From assembly GCF_030766825.1 (NCBI RefSeq), contig NZ_JASFDV010000015.1, positions 36,343 through 100,342 of the forward strand: a DNA stretch of 64,000 nucleotides, in the 5' to 3' direction. Position numbers and translations under genes: made by a program. The notes under the pieces are model-generated. The model saw only the letters and a program-made list of their open reading frames with translations, did no database searches and was not told the origin of the DNA. Source of the DNA: Nocardiopsis sp. CC223A. Its GTDB lineage: Bacteria > Actinomycetota > Actinomycetes > Streptosporangiales > Streptosporangiaceae. Below are positions 18,481 to 28,905 of the stretch, piece after piece (position 1 is the first letter of the stretch; every line of letters begins with the position of its first letter).

Positions 18481-19604
18481 TGGCACCTTCGACAGACCCC
18501 GACGGCACCCCCTGGGTGGACCGATGCAGCGACTCGCGGCGCTCCTGGGCCGACGAGGCGGTCCGCAAGGTGACCGCGGACGCGAACCGCTCGGCCGACA
18601 CGCACCTGCACGTGTTCCCGCTGCCCCCCGAGTGGGGCATCGACCTCTACCTCAAGGACGAGTCGGTCCACCCCACCGGCAGCCTCAAGCACCGGCTGGC
18701 CCGGTCCCTGTTCCTGTACGGGCTGGCCAACGGGTGGATCGAGGAGGGCACCACGATCGTGGAGGCCAGCTCCGGCTCCACCGCGGTGTCGGAGGCGTAC
18801 TTCGCGCGACTGCTGGGCCTGGACTTCGTCACGGTCATCCCCCGCAGGACGAGCCCGGAGAAGATCGCCCTGATCGAGCGCTACGGGGGCCGCTGCCACT
18901 TCGTGGACTCCCCGCCGGACATGTACTCCGAGGCGGAGCGGCTGGCCGCGGAGAGCGGCGGTCACTACATGGACCAGTTCACCTACGCCGAGCGGGCGAC
19001 GGACTGGCGTGGCAACAACAACATCGCCGAGTCGATCTTCGAGCAGCTGTCGATGGAGCGGCACCCGTGCCCGGACTGGATCGTGGTGGGCGCCGGCACC
19101 GGCGGCACCTCTGCGACGATCGGCCGCTACCTGCGCTACAAGCGGCTGCACACCCGGCTGGCGGTGGTGGACCCGGAGAACTCGGCGTTCTTCCCGGGGT
19201 GGGTGACCGGCGCCGCGGACTACGGGACGGGGATGCCCTCGCGCATCGAGGGGATCGGCCGCCCGCGCATGGAGCCGAGCTTCGTGCCGTCGGTGATCGA
19301 CCTGATGATGCCGGTGCCCGACGCGGCGAGCATCGCCGCCATGCGTCACCTGTACGACCGCACCGGCCTGTCGGCGGGCGGCTCCACCGGGACCAACCTG
19401 TGGGGCGTGTGGCACCTGGTGGCCCGAATGCGCGCAGAGGGCCGTCGGGGCAGCGTGGTGACCCTGATCTGCGACGGCGGCGAACGCTACCGGCACAGCT
19501 ACTACAACGACGCCTGGGTGGCCGAGCGCGACCTGGACCCCGCCCCGTACCGGGACGCCATCGACCGCTTCCTCGACGACGGTGTCTGGGCCCCGCCCGC
19601 CTGA
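18480..19604 (+). CDS. PLP-dependent cysteine desulfhydrase, Cds1-like
   Basis: 374 aa, fold-type II PLP enzyme. Lys70 in [11 protein letters not shown] is the expected Schiff-base lysine; [15 protein letters not shown] binds substrate; [18 protein letters not shown] holds the PLP phosphate. The sequence fits the actinobacterial group named cysteine synthase-like but shown in Mycobacterium tuberculosis (Cds1) to degrade L-cysteine to sulfide, pyruvate and ammonia. No serine acetyltransferase is adjacent, which favours degradation over synthesis. ATG 18480 is supported by a -10 hexamer placed for leaderless transcription. Family is certain; activity is inferred from kinship. Confidence 0.87.
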   Translation: MAPSTDPDGTPWVDRCSDSRRSWADEAVRKVTADANRSADTHLHVFPLPPEWGIDLYLKDESVHPTGSLKHRLARSLFLYGLANGWIEEGTTIVEASSGSTAVSEAYFARLLGLDFVTVIPRRTSPEKIALIERYGGRCHFVDSPPDMYSEAERLAAESGGHYMDQFTYAERATDWRGNNNIAESIFEQLSMERHPCPDWIVVGAGTGGTSATIGRYLRYKRLHTRLAVVDPENSAFFPGWVTGAADYGTGMPSRIEGIGRPRMEPSFVPSVIDLMMPVPDAASIAAMRHLYDRTGLSAGGSTGTNLWGVWHLVARMRAEGRRGSVVTLICDGGERYRHSYYNDAWVAERDLDPAPYRDAIDRFLDDGVWAPPA

Positions 19605-20038
19605 CCGTGAGGATGTAGATGGCACCGCTCGCGGGTCTGACCCGCCGCCTGGCTGACGCCCCGGCTGTCCTGATGGGGAATCGTCGACCCACCGGGCGGT
19701 GCCGCCACACGCGCGGCCGAAGAACAGCTCCTACAAGCCACTTGACATCTATAGGAGCTTCCCCGGTACGGCACCGGGCCCCGGGGGGAGACACCTCGGG
19801 TTCCAGCGGTGGTCGCGACACCCTGGCTTCGGGGAGGTTGCGACCACCGTGTCGTTCTCGAAGCAGGCACCGGCCCGTCTGCGAGCACGGTTCCTGGAAC
19901 GGATGGCCGATGGCGGCGGTGTCACCGAGGTCGCCCGATCCCCGGGCGTCGACCGCGACACCGTGTTCGGGTGGGCCGCCCGCCGGGGGTGGCGGCGGGC
20001 GGGCCGAAGCGGAGCGGAGGTCCGGAAGAGCAACGCCT
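19605..20038. mobile_element. insertion-sequence remnant between cysteine desulfhydrase gene and parE
   Basis: 434 nt holding a short transposase-like fragment and two inverted repeats, but no complete element. Repeat 1: AGCTCCTA at 19726-19733 with TAGGAGCT at 19752-19759, enclosing TTGACA at 19742-19747. Repeat 2: CGGTGGTCGC at 19807-19816 with its complement at 19840-19849. The right edge runs straight into the 3' end of parE. I read this as the decayed end of an IS30-like element; target-site duplications are not evident. Confidence 0.45.
19849..20038 (+). pseudogene. N-terminal fragment of an IS30-like transposase (helix-turn-helix only)
   Basis: From GTG 19849 the frame gives about 60 residues resembling a transposase DNA-binding head: RARFLERMADGGGVTEVARS, then PGVDRDTVFGWAARRGW. 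This is a helix-turn-helix of the IS30/homeodomain-like type. No catalytic DDE domain follows; the frame runs into DNA that is antisense to the end of parE. GGGGAGG lies about 11 nt upstream of the GTG. It is most likely dead; a small HTH regulator is a weaker alternative. Confidence 0.45.
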
Positions 20039-22147
20039 CTACGCGTCGATGCGGGCGACGTCCAGCTCCTGGGCACCCTGCTGGATGAACCGGCGGCGCG
20101 GCGCGACCTCGTTGCCCATGAGCAGGTTGAACACGTTGGCGGCCTCCTCCGCCTGCTCCACCCGGATGCGGCGCAGGGTGCGGTACCGCGGGTCCATGGT
20201 GGTCTCGGCCAGCTGGTCGGCGTCCATCTCGCCCAGACCCTTGTAGCGCTGCACCGGCTCCTTCCAGGAGATGCCGCGCTTCTCCAGGTCCAGCAGGGTG
20301 CGCGTCAGCTCGGCGTCGGAGTACGTGTAGATGTACTTGTCCTCGGGCTTGGCGCCCCGCTTGCGGCGGGTGTTGGTGAGCTCGATGCGGTGCAGCGGCG
20401 GAACCGCGGCGAACACCCGGCCCGCCTCCAGCATCGGCCGCATGTAGCGGTAGATGAGGGTGAGCAGCAGACAGCGGATGTGCGCGCCGTCCACGTCGGC
20501 GTCGGCCATGAGGATGACCCGGCCGTAGCGGGCGGCGTCGAGGTCGAAGCTGCGCCCCGAGCCGGCGCCGATCACCTGGATGATGGCGGCGCACTCGGCG
20601 TTCTTGAGCATGTCGGCGACCGACGACTTCTGCACGTTGAGGATCTTGCCGCGGATGGGCAGCAGCGCCTGGAACTCCGAGTCGCGGGCCAGCTTGGCGG
20701 TGCCCAGCGCCGAGTCCCCCTCGACGATGAACAGTTCGCTGCGGTCCAGGCCCTCGCTGCGGCAGTCCACCAGCTTGGCGGGCAGTGCCGAGTTCTCCAG
20801 GGCGTTCTTGCGCCGCTGGGTCTCACGCTGCTGGCGGGCGGCCAGGCGGGCCTTCGCGGCGTTGACCACCTTCTCCATGACGGTGCGGGCCTTGGCCTTG
20901 TCCGCCCTGTTGGTGGAGGTGAGGAATTCGCGCAGTTCCCGGCCGACCACCTGGGAGACGATGCGGGCGGCCGCGGAGGTGCCCAGGATCTCCTTGGTCT
21001 GGCCCTCGAACTGGGGCTCGGGCAGGCGGACGGTGACGACCGCGGTGAGGCCCTCCTGGGTGTCGTCCTTGGTGACGGGGTCATCGCTGTTCTTGAGCAG
21101 CTTGACGGCGCGCAGCTGGTCGTTGATGACCCGGACCAGGGCCCGCTCGAACCCGGTGATGTGGGTGCCGCCCTTGGGGGTGGCGATGACGTTGACGAAG
21201 GAGCGGACCGTGGTGTCGTAGCCGGTGCCCCAGCGCAGGGCGACGTCGACGTCCAGGCGGCGCTCCACGTCGGCGGGGACCATGTGCCCGGCGTCGTCGA
21301 GCACGGGAACGGTCTCGGTGAAGTTGCCGCTGCCCTGGATGCGCAGCACGTCGCTGACCGCATCATCGGGTGCCAGGAAGGTGCAGAACTCGCTGATTCC
21401 GCCGTCGAAGCGGAACTCCTCCTCGAAGGGCTGGTCCTCGCCCTCCACGCGCTCGTCGCGCACGGAGATGGTGAGCCCCGGCACCAGGAAGGCGGTCTGG
21501 CGTGCCCGCTCCAGCAGGGACTCCCGGGCGATCTCGGCGCCCTTGATGAAGATCTGCATGTCCGGCCAGAACCGGATGCGGGTGCCGGTGAGCTTCTTCG
21601 CGATCTTGCGGAACTGCTCCAGGCCCGAGACGGCGGTGAACTCGGCGTCGGGCCCGGCCCCCGCGAAGCGGCCGGGGATGCCGCGGCGGAAGGAGAGGCC
21701 GTGGGTGTGGCCCTGGCGGTCGACCTCCACGTCGACGCGGGCGGACAGGGCGTTGACCACGGAGGCGCCGACGCCGTGCAGACCGCCGGAGGCGGTGTAG
21801 GAGCCGGTGCCGAACTTGCCGCCGGCGTGCAGCTTGGTCATGACCAGTTCCACACCGGACAGCCCGCTCTTGGGCTCGATGTCGACGGGGATGCCGCGGC
21901 CGTCGTCGGCCACCGACACCGAGCCGTCGTTGTGCAGGACGACGTCGATGCGCGTGCAGTAGCCGCCCAGGGCCTCGTCGACGGAGTTGTCGATGATCTC
22001 CCACATGCAGTGGGTGAGGCCGCGGCTGTCGGTGGAGCCGATGTACATGCCCGGCCGTTTGCGCACCGCTTCAAGACCTTCGAGGACCGACAGGTGTCGG
22101 GCGGAATAGTCCTCGGGGTCGTGGACGGCTGCGGTCAAGGCGGTCAC
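20039..22147 (-). CDS. parE: DNA topoisomerase IV subunit B
   Basis: 702 aa. GHKL ATPase domain: RKRPGMYIGST, EIIDNSVDEAL, DDGRGIPV, GGLHGVGASVVNALS. TOPRIM domain: VEGDSALG and MADADVDGAHIR. C-terminal tail QRYKGLGEMDADQLAETTMDP. It powers strand passage with ParC. GTG 22147 is chosen because GCAGGAG lies eight nt upstream and the conserved region begins soon after; the open frame extends another 68 codons of unconserved Arg/Pro-rich sequence. The gene faces away from parC on the other strand. Its 3' end abuts the IS remnant. Confidence 0.94.
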   Translation of the reverse strand: MTALTAAVHDPEDYSARHLSVLEGLEAVRKRPGMYIGSTDSRGLTHCMWEIIDNSVDEALGGYCTRIDVVLHNDGSVSVADDGRGIPVDIEPKSGLSGVELVMTKLHAGGKFGTGSYTASGGLHGVGASVVNALSARVDVEVDRQGHTHGLSFRRGIPGRFAGAGPDAEFTAVSGLEQFRKIAKKLTGTRIRFWPDMQIFIKGAEIARESLLERARQTAFLVPGLTISVRDERVEGEDQPFEEEFRFDGGISEFCTFLAPDDAVSDVLRIQGSGNFTETVPVLDDAGHMVPADVERRLDVDVALRWGTGYDTTVRSFVNVIATPKGGTHITGFERALVRVINDQLRAVKLLKNSDDPVTKDDTQEGLTAVVTVRLPEPQFEGQTKEILGTSAAARIVSQVVGRELREFLTSTNRADKAKARTVMEKVVNAAKARLAARQQRETQRRKNALENSALPAKLVDCRSEGLDRSELFIVEGDSALGTAKLARDSEFQALLPIRGKILNVQKSSVADMLKNAECAAIIQVIGAGSGRSFDLDAARYGRVILMADADVDGAHIRCLLLTLIYRYMRPMLEAGRVFAAVPPLHRIELTNTRRKRGAKPEDKYIYTYSDAELTRTLLDLEKRGISWKEPVQRYKGLGEMDADQLAETTMDPRYRTLRRIRVEQAEEAANVFNLLMGNEVAPRRRFIQQGAQELDVARIDA

Positions 22148-22634
22148 TCGGACATCTCCTGCGTCTTGAGGGCCATCGGGGCTCGGATACGGTGCGTGCC
22201 CTTTGTACCGCGCCGCACCGACGAAAAGGTCCAGGCCACGGCGTACGGGTCGGTTCACCTCGTGCACCGAGGGAGGTTCGGGCGGGTTCGTACGGGTCCG
22301 GCAGCGGTGCCGGACGGTCGCCCGGGGCGGGTCCGCGGCGACCGGGAACACCGCGGAGAGCGGGTGACGGCGGTCGGCAGGGTCCTGCCCCGCGCGAGAC
22401 TACCACCTCCGGTGGATGCGACCTGGATACTCCCCTTTTCCGGGGATGCGTCGGGCGTTCAGGGGGTACAACGAGGAGTAGAAACGACGAGCGGCCTCAA
22501 AGGCCCCAAAGGGAGATATCCAGGCACCAATCAGGCGGATTCCGCTGTCGGCGTACACGGCCCCGGGTTGGGAACGTCTGGGTCGGGTTAGATGTTGTCT
22601 GAGGTGACCGACGCCGAGTATTGAGGATGGCGAA
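22148..22634. other. intergenic region between parE and the DUF7455 gene
   Basis: 487 nt between divergent genes, so it must hold both promoters. I cannot place either with confidence. Small hairpins occur near 22430-22446 (CCCC/GGGG arms) and at 22493-22505 (GGCC arms). The stretch 22440-22560 is less GC-rich than the surroundings. No open frame looks coding. Confidence 0.4.
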
Positions 22635-22841
22635 GTGACTGGAACCCTTGCCCCCACCCAGCCGCTGACGGCTGCTGACCGTTGCGACCGCTGTGGTGCA
22701 CAGGCTTACGTTCGGGTGCTGCTGAACTCCGGTGGCGAGCTGCTGTTCTGCGCGCACCACATGCGCAAGCACGACGATTCCCTCCGAAAGATCGCTTCGG
22801 ACATCCAGGATGAGACCGACAAGCTCAACGACGACAAGTAG
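22635..22841 (+). CDS. small DUF7455-type protein with Cys/His zinc-like motif
   Basis: 68 aa. DRCDRCGAQAYVRVLL carries C-x2-C, and FCAHHMRKH carries C-x2-H, giving a likely zinc knuckle; the C-terminus is an acidic helix. The family (DUF7455, named from memory) is widespread in actinobacteria and, as here, lies near parE and the principal sigma factor gene. Function is unknown. GTG 22635 has GAGGA seven nt upstream. A strong hairpin follows the stop. Confidence 0.85.
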   Translation: MTGTLAPTQPLTAADRCDRCGAQAYVRVLLNSGGELLFCAHHMRKHDDSLRKIASDIQDETDKLNDDK

Positions 22842-22862
22842 CGTCGGTCACACGACACGGGC

Positions 22863-22897
22863 ACGGGCGGCGGTCCCCATCGGGGGCCGCCGCCCGT
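22863..22897. terminator. bidirectional terminator between DUF7455 and GNAT genes
   Basis: ACGGGCGGCGG at 22863-22873 pairs with its complement at 22887-22897; a T-G wobble and four further C-G pairs continue the stem to a 3-nt loop (about 16 bp). It serves two convergent genes. Confidence 0.82.
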
Positions 22898-22922
22898 CGC
22901 GTGCCCGGACCCCGGTCCGCCC

Positions 22923-23594
22923 TCAGGCCAGGACGCGGCTGTGGTACCCGGACACTTCGGCGAACCCGAAGCCCTCGTAGAGGCGGCGCGCCGCCGTGTT
23001 CTCCGTCACCACGCACAGGTAGGCGTCGGTGGCGCCCTTGTCGTGGGCCTGCGCCAGCAGATCGGCCAGGATCGCCGAGGCGACGCCCCGGCGCCGGGCG
23101 GCGGGGGCGGTGACCATGGCGCAGATCGCCGCCGAACCACCCGACAGCACCGCACAGCCCCGGCCCGCACCGTCGGGCGCGGTCCCGTACAGCGCGGTGG
23201 TCCCGCGCAGGATGCGGGCGATCACGTCCGCCCCGGCCGGACCGTGGGCGAGCCAGTCGGCCCCGGGCGCGGTGGCGACCACCGTGGTGCCGGGGGCCGC
23301 CGGGCGCTCCCGCGGTTCCCGGGCCAGCACCAGGGCGGGCTCCACCACCGCGTACCCGTGCCGTTCCAGGCGGGCGTCCGCGTCCTCCTCCCCCGGCCAC
23401 ACCTGGGCGCAGGGGGTGAGCCCCCGCCCCCGGTAGAACGCGGTGACCCCGGCCGGGTCCGCGTCGGGGGCCAGGAGCAGGGCGCTGTTGGCGCGCTTGG
23501 TCACACCCTCTGCGGTACCGAACCGCCACCCGCCGCGCTCGACGACCTCGAACGCGGGCCAGTCCCGCGCCACCCGCGCCGCCCACTCGTGCAT
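22923..23594 (-). CDS. GNAT family N-acetyltransferase
   Basis: 223 aa. The C-terminal half has the GNAT core: acetyl-CoA loop AARRRGVASAILADLL, then TDAYLCVVTENTAARRLYEGFGF. The N-terminal half is a degenerate GNAT-like region (FGTAEGVTKRANSALLL), suggesting a two-lobed member. The acceptor is unknown. ATG 23594 is preferred to the in-frame codon at 23657, because GAAGGGA is ~10 nt upstream and the extra residues are low complexity. It is divergent from yaaA. Confidence 0.85.
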   Translation of the reverse strand: MHEWAARVARDWPAFEVVERGGWRFGTAEGVTKRANSALLLAPDADPAGVTAFYRGRGLTPCAQVWPGEEDADARLERHGYAVVEPALVLAREPRERPAAPGTTVVATAPGADWLAHGPAGADVIARILRGTTALYGTAPDGAGRGCAVLSGGSAAICAMVTAPAARRRGVASAILADLLAQAHDKGATDAYLCVVTENTAARRLYEGFGFAEVSGYHSRVLA

Positions 23595-23723
23595 GCCCGC
23601 CGTCCCTTCACCGCCGAAAGCGGCGATCCTAGCGGGCCGCGGCCCCGCTCCGGCCACCGGGGCGATCCCGACGACCTAGCATGTGGACCGACCACCCCGT
23701 CCGAACCTGGAGACCGTTCGATC

Positions 23724-24548
23724 ATGCTCATCCTGCTGCCGCCGTCCGAGGGCAAGGCCACCTCCGGCACCGGACCCGCCGTGGACCCGGAGTCCCTGGT
23801 ACTGCCCGCGCTGGCCCCCGCCCGCCGGGAGGTCCTGGCGGCGCTGGAGGAGCTGTGCTCCGGGCCGGAGGACACGGCCCTGGAGGTGCTGGGGCTCAGC
23901 CCGGGGCAGGCCGACGCGATCAAGCGGGACCTGGACGCGGCCACCGCGCCGACCCTGCGCGCCGCCGACCTGTACACCGGCGTCCTCTACGACCGCCTGG
24001 GCCTGCCGGAGCTGCTCCGGGAGCACCCGGACCGCGTCCGGGAGCGGGTACTGGTCTTCTCCGGGCTGTGGGGCGTGGTCGGTCCCGGCGACGCACTGCC
24101 GCCCTACCGGCTGTCGATGGGTGTGAAGCTGCCGCCGCTGGGCGGGCTGGGCGCCTACTGGCGCAAGGCCATGGCCGCCCCGCTGGGCGAGCTGGCCGCG
24201 GACCGGCTGCTGGTGGACTGCCGGTCGGCGACCTACGCCGCCGCGTTCAGGCCCCGGGGCGCCGCCGCCGAGCGGCTGGTGTCGGTGCGGGTGCTGCGCG
24301 AACAGGTCGTCGGCGGACGGGTCGAGCGTTCGGTGGTCAGCCACATGGCCAAGGCCACCCGGGGCGACATCGCCCGGTCACTGCTGGCCGACGGGGTCGA
24401 GGCGGCCGACGTGGCGGAGCTGGCCGCGGCGCTGCGGGACCTGGGGCACACGGTGGAGACACCGGAGGCGAAGCCCGGGGCCCCGCGGGTCCTCGACGTG
24501 GTCGTGCGCGACCGAGCCCGGGCCCCGATGTCGCCCTGCGTGGGATAA
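23724..24548 (+). CDS. yaaA: YaaA family peroxide-stress protein
   Basis: 274 aa. Starts MLILLPPSEGKA, the diagnostic opening of the YaaA/DUF328 family, with ADLYTGVLYDRLGL, VFSGLWGVV, YWRKAM and the later SHMAKATRGDIARSL all in the usual order. Escherichia coli YaaA lowers free iron and protects DNA during peroxide stress, and DNA binding has been reported. ATG 23724 is chosen as the family start; GGAG lies ~11 nt upstream. The frame is open far upstream, over the antisense strand of the GNAT gene, but that part is not coding. Confidence 0.92.
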   Translation: MLILLPPSEGKATSGTGPAVDPESLVLPALAPARREVLAALEELCSGPEDTALEVLGLSPGQADAIKRDLDAATAPTLRAADLYTGVLYDRLGLPELLREHPDRVRERVLVFSGLWGVVGPGDALPPYRLSMGVKLPPLGGLGAYWRKAMAAPLGELAADRLLVDCRSATYAAAFRPRGAAAERLVSVRVLREQVVGGRVERSVVSHMAKATRGDIARSLLADGVEAADVAELAAALRDLGHTVETPEAKPGAPRVLDVVVRDRARAPMSPCVG

Positions 24549-24666
24549 CGAGCCGACGTCGCGACTTTATCCCGCACCTACAGGCGCTGCGCGAGCATGG
24601 GCGGTGTCGGATGGACGACGGAACACACCTGGGATCGAATCACCGCGGCCGGGCGGTACCCGGTCC

Positions 24667-24694
24667 GGTCCGCGCGTGTGGGAACGCGCGGACC
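24667..24694. terminator. terminator of yaaA
   Basis: GGTCCGCGCG at 24667-24676 pairs with CGCGCGGACC at 24685-24694 over an 8-nt loop, in the 280-nt gap between two convergent genes. It lies ~120 nt past the yaaA stop, so the call is moderate. Confidence 0.6.
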
Positions 24695-24751
24695 GACGGT
24701 GCGGAACGCGGGCGTCGCCACACCCGTCGACCGACGAAGGCACCGCGCAAG

Positions 24752-24790
24752 CCGTGTGCCCTCCCGTTCTGCGAACGGGAGGGCACACGG
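24752..24790. terminator. terminator of sigA
   Basis: Perfect 18-bp stem, CCGTGTGCCCTCCCGTTC at 24752-24769 with its complement at 24773-24790, and a 3-nt loop. It lies 38 nt downstream of the sigA stop and is one of the longest stems in the window. Confidence 0.88.
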
Positions 24791-24828
24791 GTTCGGTCCG
24801 TTTCAGACCACGGCGTACTCGGGACGCC

Positions 24829-26550
<1,722 letters not shown>

Positions 26551-26865
26551 AAACACCTCTCGAACGGACGTGTGGCGAGATTGTCGGACCCGGTGGTCCG
26601 CCTGGCCGGGACCGGGCACCGCGCCCTCTCCCGCCTGCGGCCTGGGATCGTCCCCGCCGGGGCGGGGAAGCCGTTTGTCTTTCAAGCGTATGCGCTCTCG
26701 GAGATCATTCCCCGCAGGAGACGCACGGTGAGCGGTCGGCTCTCCGGGCGGCTGCGCGGAATCATCCCCGTGCGGGGCGGAACGGCTTCTTCACTGTAGG
26801 CAAAGGAATGGACTTGTTCGTACGGTCCACCGCTCCTCCTCACGGTGGCCTCCTCCGTACGCGAC
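26551..26865 (-). promoter_or_regulatory. sigA upstream region with three spaced palindromic repeats
   Basis: 315 nt between the phosphatase stop and sigA. It must contain the sigA promoter. Candidate -10 hexamers on the minus strand are TACAGT (near 26796) and TACGCT (near 26690); neither has a good -35. The three related segments starting at 26645, 26702 and 26759 are listed separately. Confidence 0.45.
26645..26783. repeat. three degenerate direct repeats, 57-bp period
   Basis: Segments beginning GGATCGTCCCCGC (26645), AGATCATTCCCCGC (26703 region) and GAATCATCCCCGTG (26759) recur at 57-bp steps. Copies 1 and 3 each contain a small CCCCG/CGGGG palindrome; copy 2 keeps only the left half. 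They lie in the sigA leader or promoter region. Confidence 0.5.
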
Positions 26866-28905
26866 TCATCGGTCCGCGACGGATTCGATCACCGGGAGCT
26901 GGACGGCGAGCAGAGTGACGTCATCGTCCTGCTCATACCCTTCGAGCATGCTCTCAACAAGGTACTCCAGCATCTGCTGTGGATCGCCCACCACTTCCGG
27001 CGGGGCCGAGGACGCCACGTCGACGAGCTCGTCGAGCCCGCAGTCGACGGACCGTTTGCGGTTCTCGACCAGTCCATCGGAGTAGAGGGCCACGGTGTTA
27101 CCGGGTTGGACGAAGAATTTGTGATGCCCCCGCACGGACGTGATCCCCAACGGCGTGTCGGGGTCGGTGTCCAGCAGTGAGGGCCGGGCTCCGCCCGCGA
27201 CGACCAGCGGCGGCAGATGCCCCGCGTTGCTGAGGTCGAGCTGGCCGGTGACCGGGTCCAGGACGAAGTACACCAGGGTGGTGACCTGGTCCATGGCCTC
27301 GGTGGCGCTGAACATGCGGTCCAGTCCGGTGAGGACATCGGCGGGCTCCGGCATGGAGAACGCCAATGCGCGCAACGCGTTGCGGATGCGACTCATTCCC
27401 GCGGCGGCCGGAATGCCCTTGCCCATGACGTCGCCGAGCACCCCGGCGATGCGCCCGTCGGGCAGCGGGAAGGCGTCGTACCAGTCGCCGCCGACCTGGA
27501 CGTGGCGGGAGCCGGAGCGGTAGTACGCGGCCAGTCGCACCCCGCGCACGTCGGGCAGTTCCTCGGGGAGCAGGCTGCGCTGGAGCTCCTCGGCGGTGTT
27601 GTGCTCCTGCTCGTAGAGGGCGGCCCGGCCGATGGCCAGGGCGCACTGCCCGGCCAGGGCCTCCAGGAACACGCGCTCCTCGTCGCCGATCTCGCGCGGT
27701 GCGGTGAAGGCCAGGCGCAGCGCCCCGATGGGGCGGCCGGCCACCATCATGGGCAGCGCCGCCCAGGCCCGTTCGGGGGTGAGGCGGACCAGTTCCTCGA
27801 CCTCGGGCGCGTCCTCCAGCAGGGCGGCGAGTTCGGCGGGGTCGGCGGCGGTGCGGGAGGCGCGCTCGGCGATCGCCAGGGCGCTGATCTCGGGGTGGCC
27901 CAGCGGGAAGGACCCGCGGGGCAGCGGGTGGGCTCCGGCGGCCACGACGGTGTCCAGCCGCGCCCCGTTGCGGTCGAGCAGGACCACGCTGATGTGGTCG
28001 GCGCCCACACCGGAGCGGCCGATCTCGGACATGGCGGCGACGACCTCGTCGACGGTGAGGGCCTCGGCCAGGTCGGAGGTGGCCTGCTGGAGGCGTGCGG
28101 TGCGCATGGCCGCCTCGCTGAGCTGCTGGTTGAGCCGCCGGCGCAGCTCGTCGGCCTCGCGCTCGGTGGTGACGTCCACGAGGCTGCCCACCCACTCCAC
28201 GGGCGCGCCGCCCTCCGTCACGGGCTTGGCCCGGGCCCGGAAGTGGTCGTAGCCGCCGGAGCGGGTGCGCACCCGGAACAGCGCGTCGAACGGGGTGCCG
28301 TCCAGGACCGCGTCGTTCCAGGCGCGCTCGACGGAGGCGCGGTCGTCGGGGTGCAGGGCCTTGAGCCAGCCGCGGCCGAGGTAGTCCTGCGTGCTCTGGC
28401 CGGTGATGTTGCGCCACTGCGGGCTGTCCTCGTGCACCTCGCCCCGGGCGTCGGCGGTCCAGACGACCTGGTTGCCGACCTGGAGCAGGGCGCGCAGGCG
28501 CTGCTCCTCGCGGTGCACCTCGCCGCCGTCGCGGACCGCGATGAGGGCCAGCCTGGAGTCGCCGGTGACGGGGTCGGCGACGGGGAACCAGGTGAGGTCC
28601 CACAACCGGCCGTCGTCGGTGCGGTGACGGCCGCGGACCACCCGGTCCTCGGCGCGTTCGGCGGCCTCGGTCCCGGCGGCCGGGACGCCGCAGGCGCGCA
28701 TCAGCTCGGCGGGGTCGTGCCCCGGGCACGGCTCGGGTGCGCAGTCGAACACCTCGGCGACCAGCCGGTTCGCGGCGACGATCCGCCCGGTGGAATCCAG
28801 CAGGGCGAATCCGATGGGGGAATCGTCCAGAAGTGCACGGACCGCATCGCCCGGAACGGCATCGCCGTCGGAACGGGGCGGAGGAATGGACGTCTCGGCG
28901 CTCAC
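26866..28905 (-). CDS. PAS-PAS-GAF-SpoIIE (PP2C-type) serine phosphatase
   Basis: 679 aa. PAS 1 at ~20-130 (LLDDSPIGFALLDSTGRIVAAN), PAS 2 at ~140-260 (WRNITGQSTQDYLGRGWLKA, then LHPDDRASVERAW), GAF at ~290-440, and a SpoIIE/PP2C phosphatase at ~450-670 with the metal-binding Asp pattern GGDWYDAF, GDVMGKG and YSDGLVE. Such soluble phosphatases dephosphorylate anti-sigma-factor antagonists in partner-switching stress pathways. No anti-sigma or antagonist gene is next to it, so its target is distant or unknown. GTG 28905 is chosen because GGAGG lies ~10 nt upstream and PAS 1 begins soon after; the frame is open further up. It is the gene before sigA on the same strand, but a 315-nt gap separates them. 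Confidence 0.88.
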   Translation of the reverse strand: MSAETSIPPPRSDGDAVPGDAVRALLDDSPIGFALLDSTGRIVAANRLVAEVFDCAPEPCPGHDPAELMRACGVPAAGTEAAERAEDRVVRGRHRTDDGRLWDLTWFPVADPVTGDSRLALIAVRDGGEVHREEQRLRALLQVGNQVVWTADARGEVHEDSPQWRNITGQSTQDYLGRGWLKALHPDDRASVERAWNDAVLDGTPFDALFRVRTRSGGYDHFRARAKPVTEGGAPVEWVGSLVDVTTEREADELRRRLNQQLSEAAMRTARLQQATSDLAEALTVDEVVAAMSEIGRSGVGADHISVVLLDRNGARLDTVVAAGAHPLPRGSFPLGHPEISALAIAERASRTAADPAELAALLEDAPEVEELVRLTPERAWAALPMMVAGRPIGALRLAFTAPREIGDEERVFLEALAGQCALAIGRAALYEQEHNTAEELQRSLLPEELPDVRGVRLAAYYRSGSRHVQVGGDWYDAFPLPDGRIAGVLGDVMGKGIPAAAGMSRIRNALRALAFSMPEPADVLTGLDRMFSATEAMDQVTTLVYFVLDPVTGQLDLSNAGHLPPLVVAGGARPSLLDTDPDTPLGITSVRGHHKFFVQPGNTVALYSDGLVENRKRSVDCGLDELVDVASSAPPEVVGDPQQMLEYLVESMLEGYEQDDDVTLLAVQLPVIESVADR

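Noticed and set aside
19605..20041. Complete insertion sequence
   Set aside because: No catalytic domain and no matching terminal repeats at plausible distance; only a remnant is supported.
26645..26783. Degenerate CRISPR array
   Set aside because: Only three partial repeats with 57-bp rather than ~61-bp steps, large divergence, and no cas gene anywhere in the window. Kept only as a repeat.
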